Shown one piece after another: positions 23,402 to 31,961 of a DNA stretch of 34,303 nt. The stretch's first letter is position 1. The number at the start of each line of letters is the position of its first letter. The DNA lies in contig NZ_KZ672968.1 of assembly GCF_002964845.1 (NCBI RefSeq), positions 10,888 to 45,190 on the forward strand, read 5' to 3'. The notes beneath the pieces were generated by a model. The model was not told where the DNA came from, did not search any database, and saw only the letters and a list, made by a program, of their open reading frames with translations. Both the position numbers and the translations under genes were made by a program. This DNA comes from Thermus tenuipuniceus (lineage in GTDB: Bacteria; Deinococcota; Deinococci; Deinococcales; Thermaceae).

Positions 23402-25042
23402 ATGGAAGCCGACGCCATCGTGGTAGGGGGTGGACTGGCCGGACTGGTGGCAGCCACGAAGATCGCAGGGACCGGTAGGCGGGTTTTTCTCCTGGAGCAG
23501 GAGCCTTACCTGGGAGGTCAAGCCTATTGGTCCTTCGGGGGGCTTTTCCTGGTGGACTCCCCGGAGCAACGGCGCCTGGGTATCCGGGACTCCCTGGAGC
23601 TCGCTCGGGAGGACTGGTTCGGGGCGGCGGGGTTTGACAGGGAGACGGACTCATGGGGCAGGCGTTTCGCCGAGGCCTATTTAGAGTTCGCCGCCGGCGA
23701 GAAGCGAGCCTGGCTTACCTCCTTGGGAGTCCGTTTCTTCCCCGTGGTGGGCTGGGCGGAGCGCGGAGGGGGCCTTGCCCTTGGCCATGGCAATTCCGTT
23801 CCCCGCTTCCACATCGTATGGGGGACGGGGCCGGGGCTCCTGGAGCCCTTCCTGAGGCGGGTTCAGGAGTTGCAGGACAGGGGTTTGCTTAAGGTTTTTC
23901 TCCGCCATCGTGTGGAGGAGATCCTGCTGGAGAAGGGCCGGGTGGTGGGGGTCATGGGGACCGTCCTGGAGCCGGACACCGTTCCCCGGGGGGCGCCCTC
24001 GAGCCGCAAGCCCAAGGGGGAGTTTCGCCTCCTGGCCCAGGCGGTGGTTTTGACCACGGGGGGTATGGGGGCCAACCTGAACTTGGTGCGCCGCTTCTGG
24101 CCCAGGCGCATGGGGGAACCCCCAAGGAGGATGCTTTCCGGGGTCCCGGATCACGTGGATGGATCGGGTCTTTTCCTGGCGGAGCGGGCTGGGGCTGCCC
24201 TTGTCAACCTGGACCGCATGTGGCACTATCCCGAGGGAGTGGAGAACTACGCCCCCATTTGGAGCCACCACGGGATCCGCATCCTTCCGGGTCCCTCGGC
24301 TCTTTGGGTGGATGCCACGGGAAGGCGCCTTCCCCCGCCTTGCTTTCCCGGCTTTGATGCACTGGAAACCTTGCGCCATCTGCGGAGCACGGGATTGGAT
24401 TGGAGCTGGTTCATTTTGGATCTCAGGACCCTGGCCAAGGAGTTTGCCCTGTCCGGTTCGGAGCAGAATCCGGACCTTACCGGGAGGAGCTGGCTGGGCG
24501 TGGTGCGAAACCGGATTTTCGGCCCCCCCGGTCCGGTTAGGGCCTTTTTGCAGCGGGGTAAGGACTTCCTGGTGGATGAAACCCTTTCCGAGCTGATGCG
24601 CAAGATGGAGGCCTTGGCCCCCGGGGTCCTGGATCCCGTGCGGTTGGAAAGGGAGGTGAAGGCCAGGGACCGGGAGCTTTCCAACCCCTTCTGTAAGGAC
24701 GCGCAGCTTTTGGCCGTCCAGGGATTCCGGCGCTATCTAGGGGATCGGCTTTTCCGCGTGGCTAAACCCCACCCCTTCTTAGGCGGCAGGGGCGGTCCCT
24801 TGGTGGCGGTACGCCTTTGGACCTTGACCCGCAAGACCCTAGGGGGTATTCAAACCGACCTCAAGGGGCGGGCCCTTACCCTCCAAGGGGAGCCTGTGCC
24901 GGGCCTTTTTGCCGCAGGGGAGGTGGCGGGATTTGGCGGTGGAGGGATGCACGGGTATAAGGCTCTGGAGGGAACCTTTTTGGGGGGATGCCTTTTCTCT
25001 GGGCTTTTGGCCGTCAAGGGGGTGGCGGAGGAGCTAGGATAG
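23402..25042 (+). CDS. FAD-binding dehydrogenase (KstD/fumarate-reductase flavoprotein family)
   Basis: A 546-residue flavoprotein. The N-terminal dinucleotide motif is AIVVGGGLAGLVAATKIAGTG, with the ribose-binding acid in FLLEQEP. The sequence GGQAYWSFGGLFLVDSPEQRR is typical of the ketosteroid-dehydrogenase-like 'FAD-binding dehydrogenase' group. A second FAD segment (VVLTTGGMGANL) and the C-terminal FAD closure (PVPGLFAAGEVAGFGGGGMHGYKALEG) are intact. The substrate is not predictable; steroid, fumarate or acyl substrates are all handled in the superfamily. Methylmalonyl-CoA epimerase follows six bases later, so this may be an acyl or ketone catabolic unit. Confidence 0.9.
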   Translation: MEADAIVVGGGLAGLVAATKIAGTGRRVFLLEQEPYLGGQAYWSFGGLFLVDSPEQRRLGIRDSLELAREDWFGAAGFDRETDSWGRRFAEAYLEFAAGEKRAWLTSLGVRFFPVVGWAERGGGLALGHGNSVPRFHIVWGTGPGLLEPFLRRVQELQDRGLLKVFLRHRVEEILLEKGRVVGVMGTVLEPDTVPRGAPSSRKPKGEFRLLAQAVVLTTGGMGANLNLVRRFWPRRMGEPPRRMLSGVPDHVDGSGLFLAERAGAALVNLDRMWHYPEGVENYAPIWSHHGIRILPGPSALWVDATGRRLPPPCFPGFDALETLRHLRSTGLDWSWFILDLRTLAKEFALSGSEQNPDLTGRSWLGVVRNRIFGPPGPVRAFLQRGKDFLVDETLSELMRKMEALAPGVLDPVRLEREVKARDRELSNPFCKDAQLLAVQGFRRYLGDRLFRVAKPHPFLGGRGGPLVAVRLWTLTRKTLGGIQTDLKGRALTLQGEPVPGLFAAGEVAGFGGGGMHGYKALEGTFLGGCLFSGLLAVKGVAEELG

Positions 25043-25047
25043 TTCCC

Positions 25048-25440
25048 ATGCGTTTACACCACGTGGGCATTGCGGTGGAGGACCTAGAGGCGGCCAAGGC
25101 CCGCTACTGGCTTCTGGGCTTCGTTCCCGTGGCCGAGGGGGAGGTGGTGGCCCAAGGGGTGCGGGTGGCCCTGCTCCGGGGGGAAGGGGAGACCCTTTTG
25201 GAGCTCCTCGCCCCTTTGGGGCCGGATACCCCGGTGGGGCGCTTTCTGGCCAGGCGGGGTCCTGGGCTTCATCACCTGGCCTTTGCCACCTCCCGGATTG
25301 AGGAGGAGCTTGCCCGGCTGAAGGCGGCAGGGGCCAGGCTCATTGACGAGGTGCCTAGGCCCGGCTTCGGTGGCCACCAGGTGGCCTTCGTTCACCCCAC
25401 CTTCGGGCTTGGGGTGCTTTGGGAGCTGGTGGAGGTGTAG
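25048..25440 (+). CDS. mce: Methylmalonyl-CoA epimerase
   Basis: A 130-residue vicinal-oxygen-chelate protein that interconverts (S)- and (R)-methylmalonyl-CoA in propionate and branched-chain acid degradation. It opens RLHHVGIAVEDLEAAKARYW, with the first metal His. The middle has GETLLELLAPLGPDTPVGRFL, then GPGLHHLAFAT (second metal His). RPGFGGHQVAFVHP and GVLWELVEV (metal Glu) complete the family pattern. The ATG at 25048 was chosen because it starts the VOC fold; a longer frame runs back into the dehydrogenase gene. It probably shares an operon with the FAD dehydrogenase. Confidence 0.9.
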   Translation: MRLHHVGIAVEDLEAAKARYWLLGFVPVAEGEVVAQGVRVALLRGEGETLLELLAPLGPDTPVGRFLARRGPGLHHLAFATSRIEEELARLKAAGARLIDEVPRPGFGGHQVAFVHPTFGLGVLWELVEV

Positions 25441-25446
25441 CCCAAG

Positions 25447-25818
25447 GTGCGCCCCCTTCCCCTCCTCCTGGCCCTGGGGCACATGGGCCTGCTCTTTTGG
25501 CTTTCCCACCAGCCCGCCACCGGGGTGGGCTTGCCCCACCCCTGGGATAAGGCCGCCCACTTCCTGGCCTACGCCCTCCTGGGCCTGCTCCTGCGCCTGG
25601 GCCTTGGGGCCTTCCGCCCCGCCTTTCTCCTCGCCGCCCTCTACGGGGTCCTGGATGAGTGGCACCAAAGCTTCCTTCCCGGAAGGGAGGCCTTCGGCTG
25701 GGACCTTGTGGCGGACTTCCTGGGGGCCTGGGTGGGGGCTAGGTGGGGGGGTAGATGGGGAGCTCCAGAAGCCTTCCGCCCTTGGCGGAGGCGGCCAGGA
25801 GGATGGCTTCGGCGATGA
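25447..25818 (+). CDS. VanZ-like membrane protein
   Basis: A 123-residue membrane protein with three to four hydrophobic stretches. It has the VanZ-family marks: LLFWLSHQPATG, the DKAAHFLAYALLGLLL segment and the acidic DEWHQSFLPGREAFGWDLVADFLGAWVG. The reaction is unknown; VanZ gives low-level teicoplanin resistance in some bacteria. The GTG at 25447 lies six bases after the epimerase stop; no strong ribosome site is present. The last 80 bp overlap the convergent SDR gene and encode a basic tail (FRPWRRRPGGWLRR) that lies beyond the family domain. Confidence 0.82.
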   Translation: MRPLPLLLALGHMGLLFWLSHQPATGVGLPHPWDKAAHFLAYALLGLLLRLGLGAFRPAFLLAALYGVLDEWHQSFLPGREAFGWDLVADFLGAWVGARWGGRWGAPEAFRPWRRRPGGWLRR

Positions 25819-26422
25819 GTTCCGGGGCGATCCAGCGGTTGGGGTCGGCCTCCGGCATGGCCTTCCGGTTGGCCTCGGTATCCAGGGTACCCATGGGGTA
25901 GACGAGGAGGAAGCGCACCCCCTGCACCTCCCCCTGGAGGGAGCGGATGAGGCTGGCCAGGGCGGTCTTGGCCATGGTGTATAGGGCCCTTCCTGGGCCG
26001 GCCCCCGTCCAGGCGGGACCGGCGGCGATGGCGGCGAAAAACCCTTCGCCTCGAGCCTCCAGATAGGGCAGGACCGCCTTGAGGAGGTTGAAGGTGGTGC
26101 GCAGGTTCAGGTCCAGAAGCCAGTCGTAAAGCCCGGGGTCCGAGTCCAAAAAGCGCCCGGCGGCGAACCCGCCCACGGTGTGCACCACCCCGAAAAGGGG
26201 TGCCTCCCGCTCCACGAAGCGGGCCAAGGCCTCCGCCTCCTCCAGCCGGGTGAGGTCGGCCACGAAGGTTCTGGCCCCCACCGCCTTGGCCCGTTCCGCC
26301 ATGCGCTCCTCCCGAGGGTCGGAGAGGAAAAGGCGGGCACCCGCCCGGTGGAGGGCGGGGATTACCGCCCGGGCCAAGGCCCCTCCGGCTCCTGTGACCA
26401 AAAAGGCTTTACCCTGGAGCAT
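25739..26422 (-). CDS. SDR family protein with atypical active site
   Basis: A 227-residue short-chain dehydrogenase/reductase-like protein. The cofactor motif is TGAGGALARAV rather than TGxxxGIG, the second strand ends SDPREE (acidic, suggesting NAD), and YTMAK supplies the Tyr-Lys pair. The usual catalytic serine 13 residues before the Tyr is not seen: the stretch is IAAGPAWTGAGPGRALY, with Gly/Ala there. Either the reaction differs or the fold serves another purpose. Typical dehydratase-reductase-like SDRs of this type are poorly studied. TAGAAT ends five bases before the ATG, inside the end of the upstream lipoprotein gene, so it may have its own leaderless promoter. Confidence 0.85.
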   Translation of the reverse strand: MLQGKAFLVTGAGGALARAVIPALHRAGARLFLSDPREERMAERAKAVGARTFVADLTRLEEAEALARFVEREAPLFGVVHTVGGFAAGRFLDSDPGLYDWLLDLNLRTTFNLLKAVLPYLEARGEGFFAAIAAGPAWTGAGPGRALYTMAKTALASLIRSLQGEVQGVRFLLVYPMGTLDTEANRKAMPEADPNRWIAPELIAEAILLAASAKGGRLLELPIYPPT

Positions 26423-26425
26423 GCC

Positions 26426-27433
26426 TTATTCTACCGGGATGAAGGCCAGGGAAGTGGGGCTGAACCCCAAGAATGGGGAGCGCAGGAGGAGGGGTGGGGA
26501 GGGCGCCAGGTCGTAGACTTCAAGGGTTTGCCCCTGGACTAGGTAAAGGTAGCCATCCGGTCCCAGAAGCCCGGCGGTATAGGTGCGGAACCCCTGCTGC
26601 ACGGGGGATTCCTTGGGCAGGAGCACCTGGAACCCCCGGCCGTAGACCGCCATGCCCCCCACGGGGTCCAGGGCCAGGCGGCTGGCTTGGGGGAAGTCCC
26701 CCAAGACCTTTCGGCTGGTGAGGGAGTCCCCTTCCAGGGTGTAGAGCCTCACTTCGATGGCGGTGGCGGCAAGCCCGAGAAGCCGCCCGCGAAGGCGGTC
26801 CAGCTGGAGGTCGTAGGGTCCTTGGCTCGCCTGGGGGTCCAAGAGCTTTTCCAGGCTGGGGACGCCTGAAGGGTTTTGGGCCGGGCGGTAGCCCAAGGCC
26901 TGCTGGCTTAGGTAGGCCAGGAGGTCCAGGCTTCCTTGGGGGAAGAGGGCTAGGCGCACCCCGGGGGGGAGGCCCGTGAGGTCGGCTTCCTCCAGGTTCC
27001 CTGAGGCATCCAGGTTCCAGAGGAAGGCTCTTCCTGCCCCCGGGCAGTGGGCGAGGAGCTGGTTTTGCCCAAGCCGCAAATAGCCTCCGGTGCAGTCCAC
27101 CCCGTTCGGGAAGGCCGCCTGCGTGGGGGAAGGCTGCGGGATGGCGTCTTCCGTGAAGCCTTGGGTGGAGTAGGCCTCGAGGCGGTCGGGGAAGAGAAGG
27201 TAAAGCCCCCCAAAAGCGTTGGAGTAAGCCAGGTCCTGAAGTCCTGGGGTGCTCCAGGTGCCCATGGGGCTTGCCGTTCCCCCCTGCAGGTCCTGCGCCC
27301 GGTAGAAGCGCACCTCCCCCCCTCCCCCCATGGCCACCAGGGCGGGCAAGGGGGGCTCCTGGCTTCCCGTGCAGGCACCCAGGAAAAACGCCAGCACCCC
27401 TATGGCCGGGTAAAAGGGCCAAAACCGCTTCAT
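26426..27433 (-). CDS. Lipoprotein following the LptD-like gene
   Basis: A 335-residue predicted lipoprotein: a signal sequence with lipobox FFLGAC, lipidated Cys near residue 21. The mature part repeats strand-turn units with aromatic/Gly/Asp content (VRFYRAQDLQGG, DLAYSNAFGGLYLLFPDRLE, GLLGPDGYLYLVQGQTLEVYDL), suggestive of a beta-propeller. The ATG overlaps the LptD-like stop (ATGA) and follows GGGAGG. A longer upstream frame in the same register covers lptD and was discarded. No family is recognised; its position after an LptD homologue invites comparison with LptE, a much smaller lipoprotein partner of LptD. Confidence 0.85.
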   Translation of the reverse strand: MKRFWPFYPAIGVLAFFLGACTGSQEPPLPALVAMGGGGEVRFYRAQDLQGGTASPMGTWSTPGLQDLAYSNAFGGLYLLFPDRLEAYSTQGFTEDAIPQPSPTQAAFPNGVDCTGGYLRLGQNQLLAHCPGAGRAFLWNLDASGNLEEADLTGLPPGVRLALFPQGSLDLLAYLSQQALGYRPAQNPSGVPSLEKLLDPQASQGPYDLQLDRLRGRLLGLAATAIEVRLYTLEGDSLTSRKVLGDFPQASRLALDPVGGMAVYGRGFQVLLPKESPVQQGFRTYTAGLLGPDGYLYLVQGQTLEVYDLAPSPPLLLRSPFLGFSPTSLAFIPVE

Positions 27434-29907
27434 GGTCCACCTCCCAGCTTCACACCCTCCTCGGAGAGGAGAAGCCCCGCTGCCTGCCCCCCATAGAGGA
27501 AGGCCAGGCCCACGCTCCCCTTTTGGGCGTCCAGGGTGAAGCGCAAGGCCCAACAGCAGCGGTCCAAGACTAGGAGGAAGCGGGGCCTTAGGGGGGTTCC
27601 GGGCAGGTCCTGGGTAAGGAGGGCCGAAAGGTGAAGCTTGGTGTTCTCCCGGCCCAGGAAGGTGAGGGTGGGCCCGAAGTTCCGCAGGGAGAGGCTGTAC
27701 CCCTCGGGCCGGTCGGGGCGACGGGCGTAGGAGAAGCTTCCCGATAGGGAAAGCCCGGGGATGGCTCCTTCTCCTGCCCCCTCGGCGGGTACCGGTTTCC
27801 AGAGCTCCACCCCCCCGCTGAAGGTGGCGTCCTTGAGGTAGATGCCCCCGTCTGCCTCCTCCGGCAAGTGAAGGTTGGCGTTTAGGCGGAAGCCCACCTC
27901 GGGGAGGGCCTGGGTGAGGCCTAGGCGGAGGTTCGTGTCCCGGAAGCCCTCCTGGTAGCGCCCGGAGAGTTGCAGGTCCCAAAGGGGTCCTGGGGCTACC
28001 CCTGCGCGGTAGCCCAGGGCGTAGGCCAGGGCCCTGGGGTCCAGGGTGGTTTGTAGGGATAAGCTCTGCGGGCCCAGGATGGCCTGCCCTTGGAGGGCGA
28101 GGGTGTTCTGTTGCCAGTCCCGCCTCCCCTGGAGGGTGTAGGCGTTCGTGCCCTCCCTCAGGGCGTAAGTAAGGTCGGTGGTGAGGGCGCCCTGGCCGTT
28201 TAGGTCGTGGCGGTGGGCCAGGTTGAGGCTCCCCCCCGGCAGGGCGTAGCCCGCTTGGAAAAGAAGAGGGTCGAAAAGGCCCTTGGCGTGGTCGTAGCGC
28301 AGGCTTACCTTGAGGGAGAAGGGGTAGGGGGTGAGGCTTCCTTCTAGACGGCTCTCCAAGGGGCCTTCCCCCTCGAGGCCCCGCTTGTGGGAGAGGGTGA
28401 GGGCGTAGCCGGGGTCTTGGAGGGCGGCCTGGGCCTCGAGGGGGAGGTACTTGCCCGCCTCCAGGTCCCTCCCCGTCTTCAGGCCGAGGAGGAGGGGCCT
28501 TTCCTGGAAGCCTAGGCTCAGGGTGGCCTGGTGGCTTCGCCGCTGGGGCAAGGCGTCGAAGTGGAAGGGGGTTTCCCCCTCCTGGACGCTTCGGGCATAG
28601 CCCACCTCCACGCTGAACCCGCCCAGGTTTTGCCGGAGGATGGCTGAGGTGGTCCAGTCCACCTGGCGCTCGCGCTCCCCATCGGGGTTTTGCGTGGTGT
28701 AGTAAAAGCCCCGGAAGCGGTTTTCTGCCCGGAAGGTGGCCCCAGGCCAGGGGGTGAGGGCGAGACTTTCGCTGTGGGCAAGGAGGGCCCTTCCTGCCTC
28801 CGCGTAGGGCCCGAGGGCCCGGGCGGAGCGGTTTAGGGGGTTGGTCTCCGCCAAGTAGCGGCCCACGGCCAGGCTCCCCTGGACGCTGAAAGGCCCCTCC
28901 CGCAGGACGGGGCTTTGCGCCTCCAACTCGGGCAGGCGCTGCAGGGTGCGGGGGGGTGGGGTGGCGGGGTCGTGGTCTAAAAAGCCCTCCAACCTTAAGG
29001 CGTAGCGCCAATCCTGGGGCGTGGGGGTGCCGGGAGCGAGGGCCTCGAGGCGGAAGCGGGTCAGTTTTTCCCGGGTATCGTCCCGTTCTACCAGGGCGCT
29101 GAGGGAAAAGGCCTGCCGCTTTAGGACGTACTCCCCCCGGTACTGGAAGGTGTCCGGGGGGGTGTGGAGGAAAAAGTAGCGCTCCTTGGCCTCCCCGGTG
29201 CCGTAGTGGTCAAAGCCGAAGCCGTAGCCCCGGCCCTCGTAGTAGGAAAGGAGGGTGAAGCCCAGGCCGAAGTCGGCCACGTAGGGCAAAGCGGTCTTCA
29301 GGTAAAAGCCCCCTTCATCCTGGCCCACCTCGAACCGGGGCCGGCGCTCGGAGAGGAAGAGAAGGAGGACGGGAAGCTCCAGAACCGGTTTCTCCTGCAC
29401 CAGAACCACCACCCCCCGGGCCACTACCCGGTCCCCGGGGTAGAGGACGATCTCCCGGGCGCGAAAGGCGTAGTCGGGTACCTCCTGGCCGCAGGAGGCG
29501 CAAGGGGTGGCGTAGCCCCGCTCCAGAAGGATGGCCCCCGCCACCCGCTGGCAAAGGGGGCCGGTGAGCAGGAGGTCCTCGGCCTCGAGGCGCACCTCGA
29601 GGGCGTCAAAGCTTTCGTCGGAGAGGTCTATCTGAAGTTCCTCCGCCTCCACCCGCCTTCCCTCCCGGTCCCGGTAGCGCACCCCTTCCGAGAGGAAAAG
29701 GAGTTTACGGGTGCGAAAGTAGGTGGCCCTTCCCGCCTCGATGGCCTCCCCATCCCACTCCAGGCGCACGGGGTTCCCCGTGAGCACGTAGACCTCCTCC
29801 CCTCCTTCCTGCCTTAGCTCCAGCTTTTCTGCCTCCAGCACCTTCAGGACCTTCTCCTGGGCGAAGGCGGGGAGGAAGAGGAAGAGGAGGGCCAAAAGCC
29901 ACCTCAC
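27430..29907 (-). CDS. LptD-like outer-membrane protein
   Basis: An 825-residue protein with a signal peptide (to about residue 16), an N-terminal OstA/LptA-like jelly-roll region (LEAEKLELRQEGGEEVYVLTG, VRYRDREGRRVEAEELQIDL) and a large C-terminal barrel region rich in alternating aromatic/Gly strands. LptD hallmarks are the Cys-rich turn near residue 118 onward (TGPLCQRVAG, TPCASCGQ), PVLELPVLLLFLSERRPRF after it and the near-terminal CCWALRF. LptD inserts lipopolysaccharide in the outer membrane of LPS bacteria. Thermus is believed to lack lipid A, so the cargo may be a different glycolipid. The start is GTG at 29907, in a GTGA overlap with the upstream permease. Confidence 0.85.
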   Translation of the reverse strand: MRWLLALLFLFLPAFAQEKVLKVLEAEKLELRQEGGEEVYVLTGNPVRLEWDGEAIEAGRATYFRTRKLLFLSEGVRYRDREGRRVEAEELQIDLSDESFDALEVRLEAEDLLLTGPLCQRVAGAILLERGYATPCASCGQEVPDYAFRAREIVLYPGDRVVARGVVVLVQEKPVLELPVLLLFLSERRPRFEVGQDEGGFYLKTALPYVADFGLGFTLLSYYEGRGYGFGFDHYGTGEAKERYFFLHTPPDTFQYRGEYVLKRQAFSLSALVERDDTREKLTRFRLEALAPGTPTPQDWRYALRLEGFLDHDPATPPPRTLQRLPELEAQSPVLREGPFSVQGSLAVGRYLAETNPLNRSARALGPYAEAGRALLAHSESLALTPWPGATFRAENRFRGFYYTTQNPDGERERQVDWTTSAILRQNLGGFSVEVGYARSVQEGETPFHFDALPQRRSHQATLSLGFQERPLLLGLKTGRDLEAGKYLPLEAQAALQDPGYALTLSHKRGLEGEGPLESRLEGSLTPYPFSLKVSLRYDHAKGLFDPLLFQAGYALPGGSLNLAHRHDLNGQGALTTDLTYALREGTNAYTLQGRRDWQQNTLALQGQAILGPQSLSLQTTLDPRALAYALGYRAGVAPGPLWDLQLSGRYQEGFRDTNLRLGLTQALPEVGFRLNANLHLPEEADGGIYLKDATFSGGVELWKPVPAEGAGEGAIPGLSLSGSFSYARRPDRPEGYSLSLRNFGPTLTFLGRENTKLHLSALLTQDLPGTPLRPRFLLVLDRCCWALRFTLDAQKGSVGLAFLYGGQAAGLLLSEEGVKLGGGP

Positions 29908-30947
29908 CTTCGCCCTCCCAGGAAGAGGAGAAGCCCGAGGGCCCCGTAGACCAGGTTGGGTCCCCAGGCGGCCAGAACGGGGTCTAGGGCGTTTTGCTCC
30001 CCCATGATCCGCCCCACGCTCCAGGTGGCGTAGTAGAAGAAGGTGAGGACCGCCACCCCCACAAGCCCCAGGCTCCGGGACCCTCCCAGGAGGTAGAAGG
30101 CCAGTCCCGTGGCGAAGAGGGCGAAGACCAGGCTGGCCGCTGGCTCGGCGTAGCGGCGGTAATAGGTGGTGGCCTCGAGGCCCGCCTTCACCCCGCTTTG
30201 CCTAAGCCTTTCCACCTCCGCTTTAAGCTCCTTCAGGGTCATGCGGTTGGCCGGGTTCTGCCAGGGCTCAAAGGTGAGGTCCCTGAGGACCAGATCCCCC
30301 TCCTGAAAGCGGGTCAGGGTCCTGGGCCTATCCCCCTCGTAGGTGACCCTCAAGCCCTTTTCCACCTGCAAGACCCCTCCTTGGAACCTCCCCTCCTCCG
30401 CCAGGACCACTTCCTCCTGCGAAAGGATTCTAAGCTTTCCGATCCTGTCCCGGGCCACCTCCCCCACGTAGACCACCCTGCCTCTGGCGTCCTGGAAGGC
30501 GGTGCCCGGGGTGAGAAGGGCCCTGGGCCGTTCCAGCACCTGCTTGCGAAGGAGGTCCTGCCCCTGGGCTAAGGCTTTGGGCACCAGGCTTTCCCCCAAA
30601 AGGAAGCCCAAAAGGGCCAGGAGAGCCCCGAGGCCCAAAAGGGGTAAAAGCACGCGTTCCCGCCTTATCCCCAGGGCCAGGAGGGCCTTGAGCTCCGAGT
30701 CCTCACCCAGGCGGGAGAGGAGGAAGAGTAGAGCGAAGAGGTAGGCCACGGGAGCCCCCCGCACCAGGGCCTCGGGGGTGCGGTAGAAGAGGTAAAGGAG
30801 AAGGGTGTAGGGATCCGCGCCCTTGGCCACCAAAGGGGCCAGGACCTCGTAGACCGCCCCGGCCAGGAAGAGGAGGACGATGACCGCAAGCCCCAGGCTA
30901 AAGTGGGCCAGGACCTCGCGCAGGAGGTAGCGGTCTAGGGTCTTCAT
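29904..30947 (-). CDS. LptF/LptG family permease (downstream copy)
   Basis: A 347-residue YjgP/YjgQ-family permease: an N-terminal membrane part with TLDRYLLREVLAHFSLGL, FYRTPEALVRGAPVAYLFALL and SELKALLALGIRRERVLLPL, a soluble beta-jelly-roll middle (about 130-245) and C-terminal helices (SLVFALFATGLAFYLLGG onward). In LPS export LptF and LptG form a heterodimer with the LptB ATPase. It overlaps the preceding permease by ATGA and the LptD-like gene by GTGA. No lptB is in the window. Whether it is the F or G counterpart is not clear. Confidence 0.9.
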   Translation of the reverse strand: MKTLDRYLLREVLAHFSLGLAVIVLLFLAGAVYEVLAPLVAKGADPYTLLLYLFYRTPEALVRGAPVAYLFALLFLLSRLGEDSELKALLALGIRRERVLLPLLGLGALLALLGFLLGESLVPKALAQGQDLLRKQVLERPRALLTPGTAFQDARGRVVYVGEVARDRIGKLRILSQEEVVLAEEGRFQGGVLQVEKGLRVTYEGDRPRTLTRFQEGDLVLRDLTFEPWQNPANRMTLKELKAEVERLRQSGVKAGLEATTYYRRYAEPAASLVFALFATGLAFYLLGGSRSLGLVGVAVLTFFYYATWSVGRIMGEQNALDPVLAAWGPNLVYGALGLLLFLGGRR

Positions 30948-31954
30948 CTAAGCCTCCAGGTGAGGTAGAGGGCCAAGGCGGCGAAGAAGGCGTTGGGGAG
31001 GAAGGCCAGGAGAGGGTTCACGTCGTAGCGGGCCAGCTGGGCGCTCAGGGTCCAGAGCACGTAGTAGCCGAAGATGAGGAGGACGATGCTGAGGAAGGCC
31101 CAGGCAGCCTCCCGGAAGGAAAGCCCTAAGGTGGCCGCCACCAGGCCCAGGAAGAAGCCCCCGAGGGCATCCGCGAGCCGGCGGTACAGGGCGAAGCGGG
31201 CACTGGGCTCCACCTGGCTCCTTTCCCAAAGCTCCCGCAGGGTGGTGGAGTCGTAGGGATCGCGGGAGCCCAAGCTTTCCTTGGGGCGGAACTGGGTGGG
31301 GAAGGGAAGGGTGCCAGCAAAGGGCTTGGGTTTTCCCCCCTCCAGGACGTACCCCCGGAAGTGCCACCCTTCCTTGTCCCAGACTCCTTCCTGACCGCTG
31401 TAGATCCGGCCCCTTTCGTCCACCACCCGGATGCCGTAGAGGCGGTTTTGCCCCACCTCGGGCCGTACCTCCTCCGCGTAGTAGACCCCGAGGCCCTCCG
31501 CGGCATAAAGCTGCTTGCGCATCACCCCGCTCAAGGCCCCTTCCCCGTAGAGGAGCCGGGCCAGGTGCTGGTCGTAGGCCTCGAGGGCCCGGGGGCGAAG
31601 CTCCGCCAGGTTAAGGAGGTTGAAGAAGCTCACCAGAAGGGCCAAAAGCGCCAGGGGTTTCAAAAGGGCCCAGGGGGGTACGCCCGCGGCGTAGGCGGCC
31701 TTCAGCTCCGATTGGCGGATGAGGCGGGCAAGGCCCACCAAGATGGCGAAGACCAGGCCCAAGGGAAGGGCCAGGCTCAGGGTCCAGGGCAGGCGGTAGA
31801 GGATGAGCTTGGCGATGGCCTCCACGCTGGCCCCCCGGCTTAGGAGCACCCCCGAGAGGCTGGAGAGGAGGTCAAAGGTGAGGAGGGCCACGAAAAGCAG
31901 GACCCCCACCAGGTAGGGGACCAGGATCTCCTTGAGGACGTACCGGCCCAGCAC
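30944..31954 (-). CDS. LptF/LptG family permease (upstream copy)
   Basis: A 336-residue permease of the same family as its downstream neighbour. It starts LGRYVLKEILVPYLVGVLLFV, has YRLPWTLSLALPLGLVFAILVG and SELKAAYAAGVPPWALLKPL, a soluble middle domain (about 130-245) and four C-terminal helices. The two copies are clearly divergent, as LptF and LptG are. The start is GTG at 31954 with TATACT seven bases upstream and no ribosome site, so the permease-LptD operon probably begins here as a leaderless message. Confidence 0.9.
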   Translation of the reverse strand: MLGRYVLKEILVPYLVGVLLFVALLTFDLLSSLSGVLLSRGASVEAIAKLILYRLPWTLSLALPLGLVFAILVGLARLIRQSELKAAYAAGVPPWALLKPLALLALLVSFFNLLNLAELRPRALEAYDQHLARLLYGEGALSGVMRKQLYAAEGLGVYYAEEVRPEVGQNRLYGIRVVDERGRIYSGQEGVWDKEGWHFRGYVLEGGKPKPFAGTLPFPTQFRPKESLGSRDPYDSTTLRELWERSQVEPSARFALYRRLADALGGFFLGLVAATLGLSFREAAWAFLSIVLLIFGYYVLWTLSAQLARYDVNPLLAFLPNAFFAALALYLTWRLR

Positions 31955-31961
31955 CAGGCCG

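Noticed and set aside
27434-29011. Upstream extension of the lipoprotein frame
   Set aside because: The extension is Pro/Arg/Gly-rich and runs through the LptD-like gene; the lipobox and ribosome site place the start at 27433.
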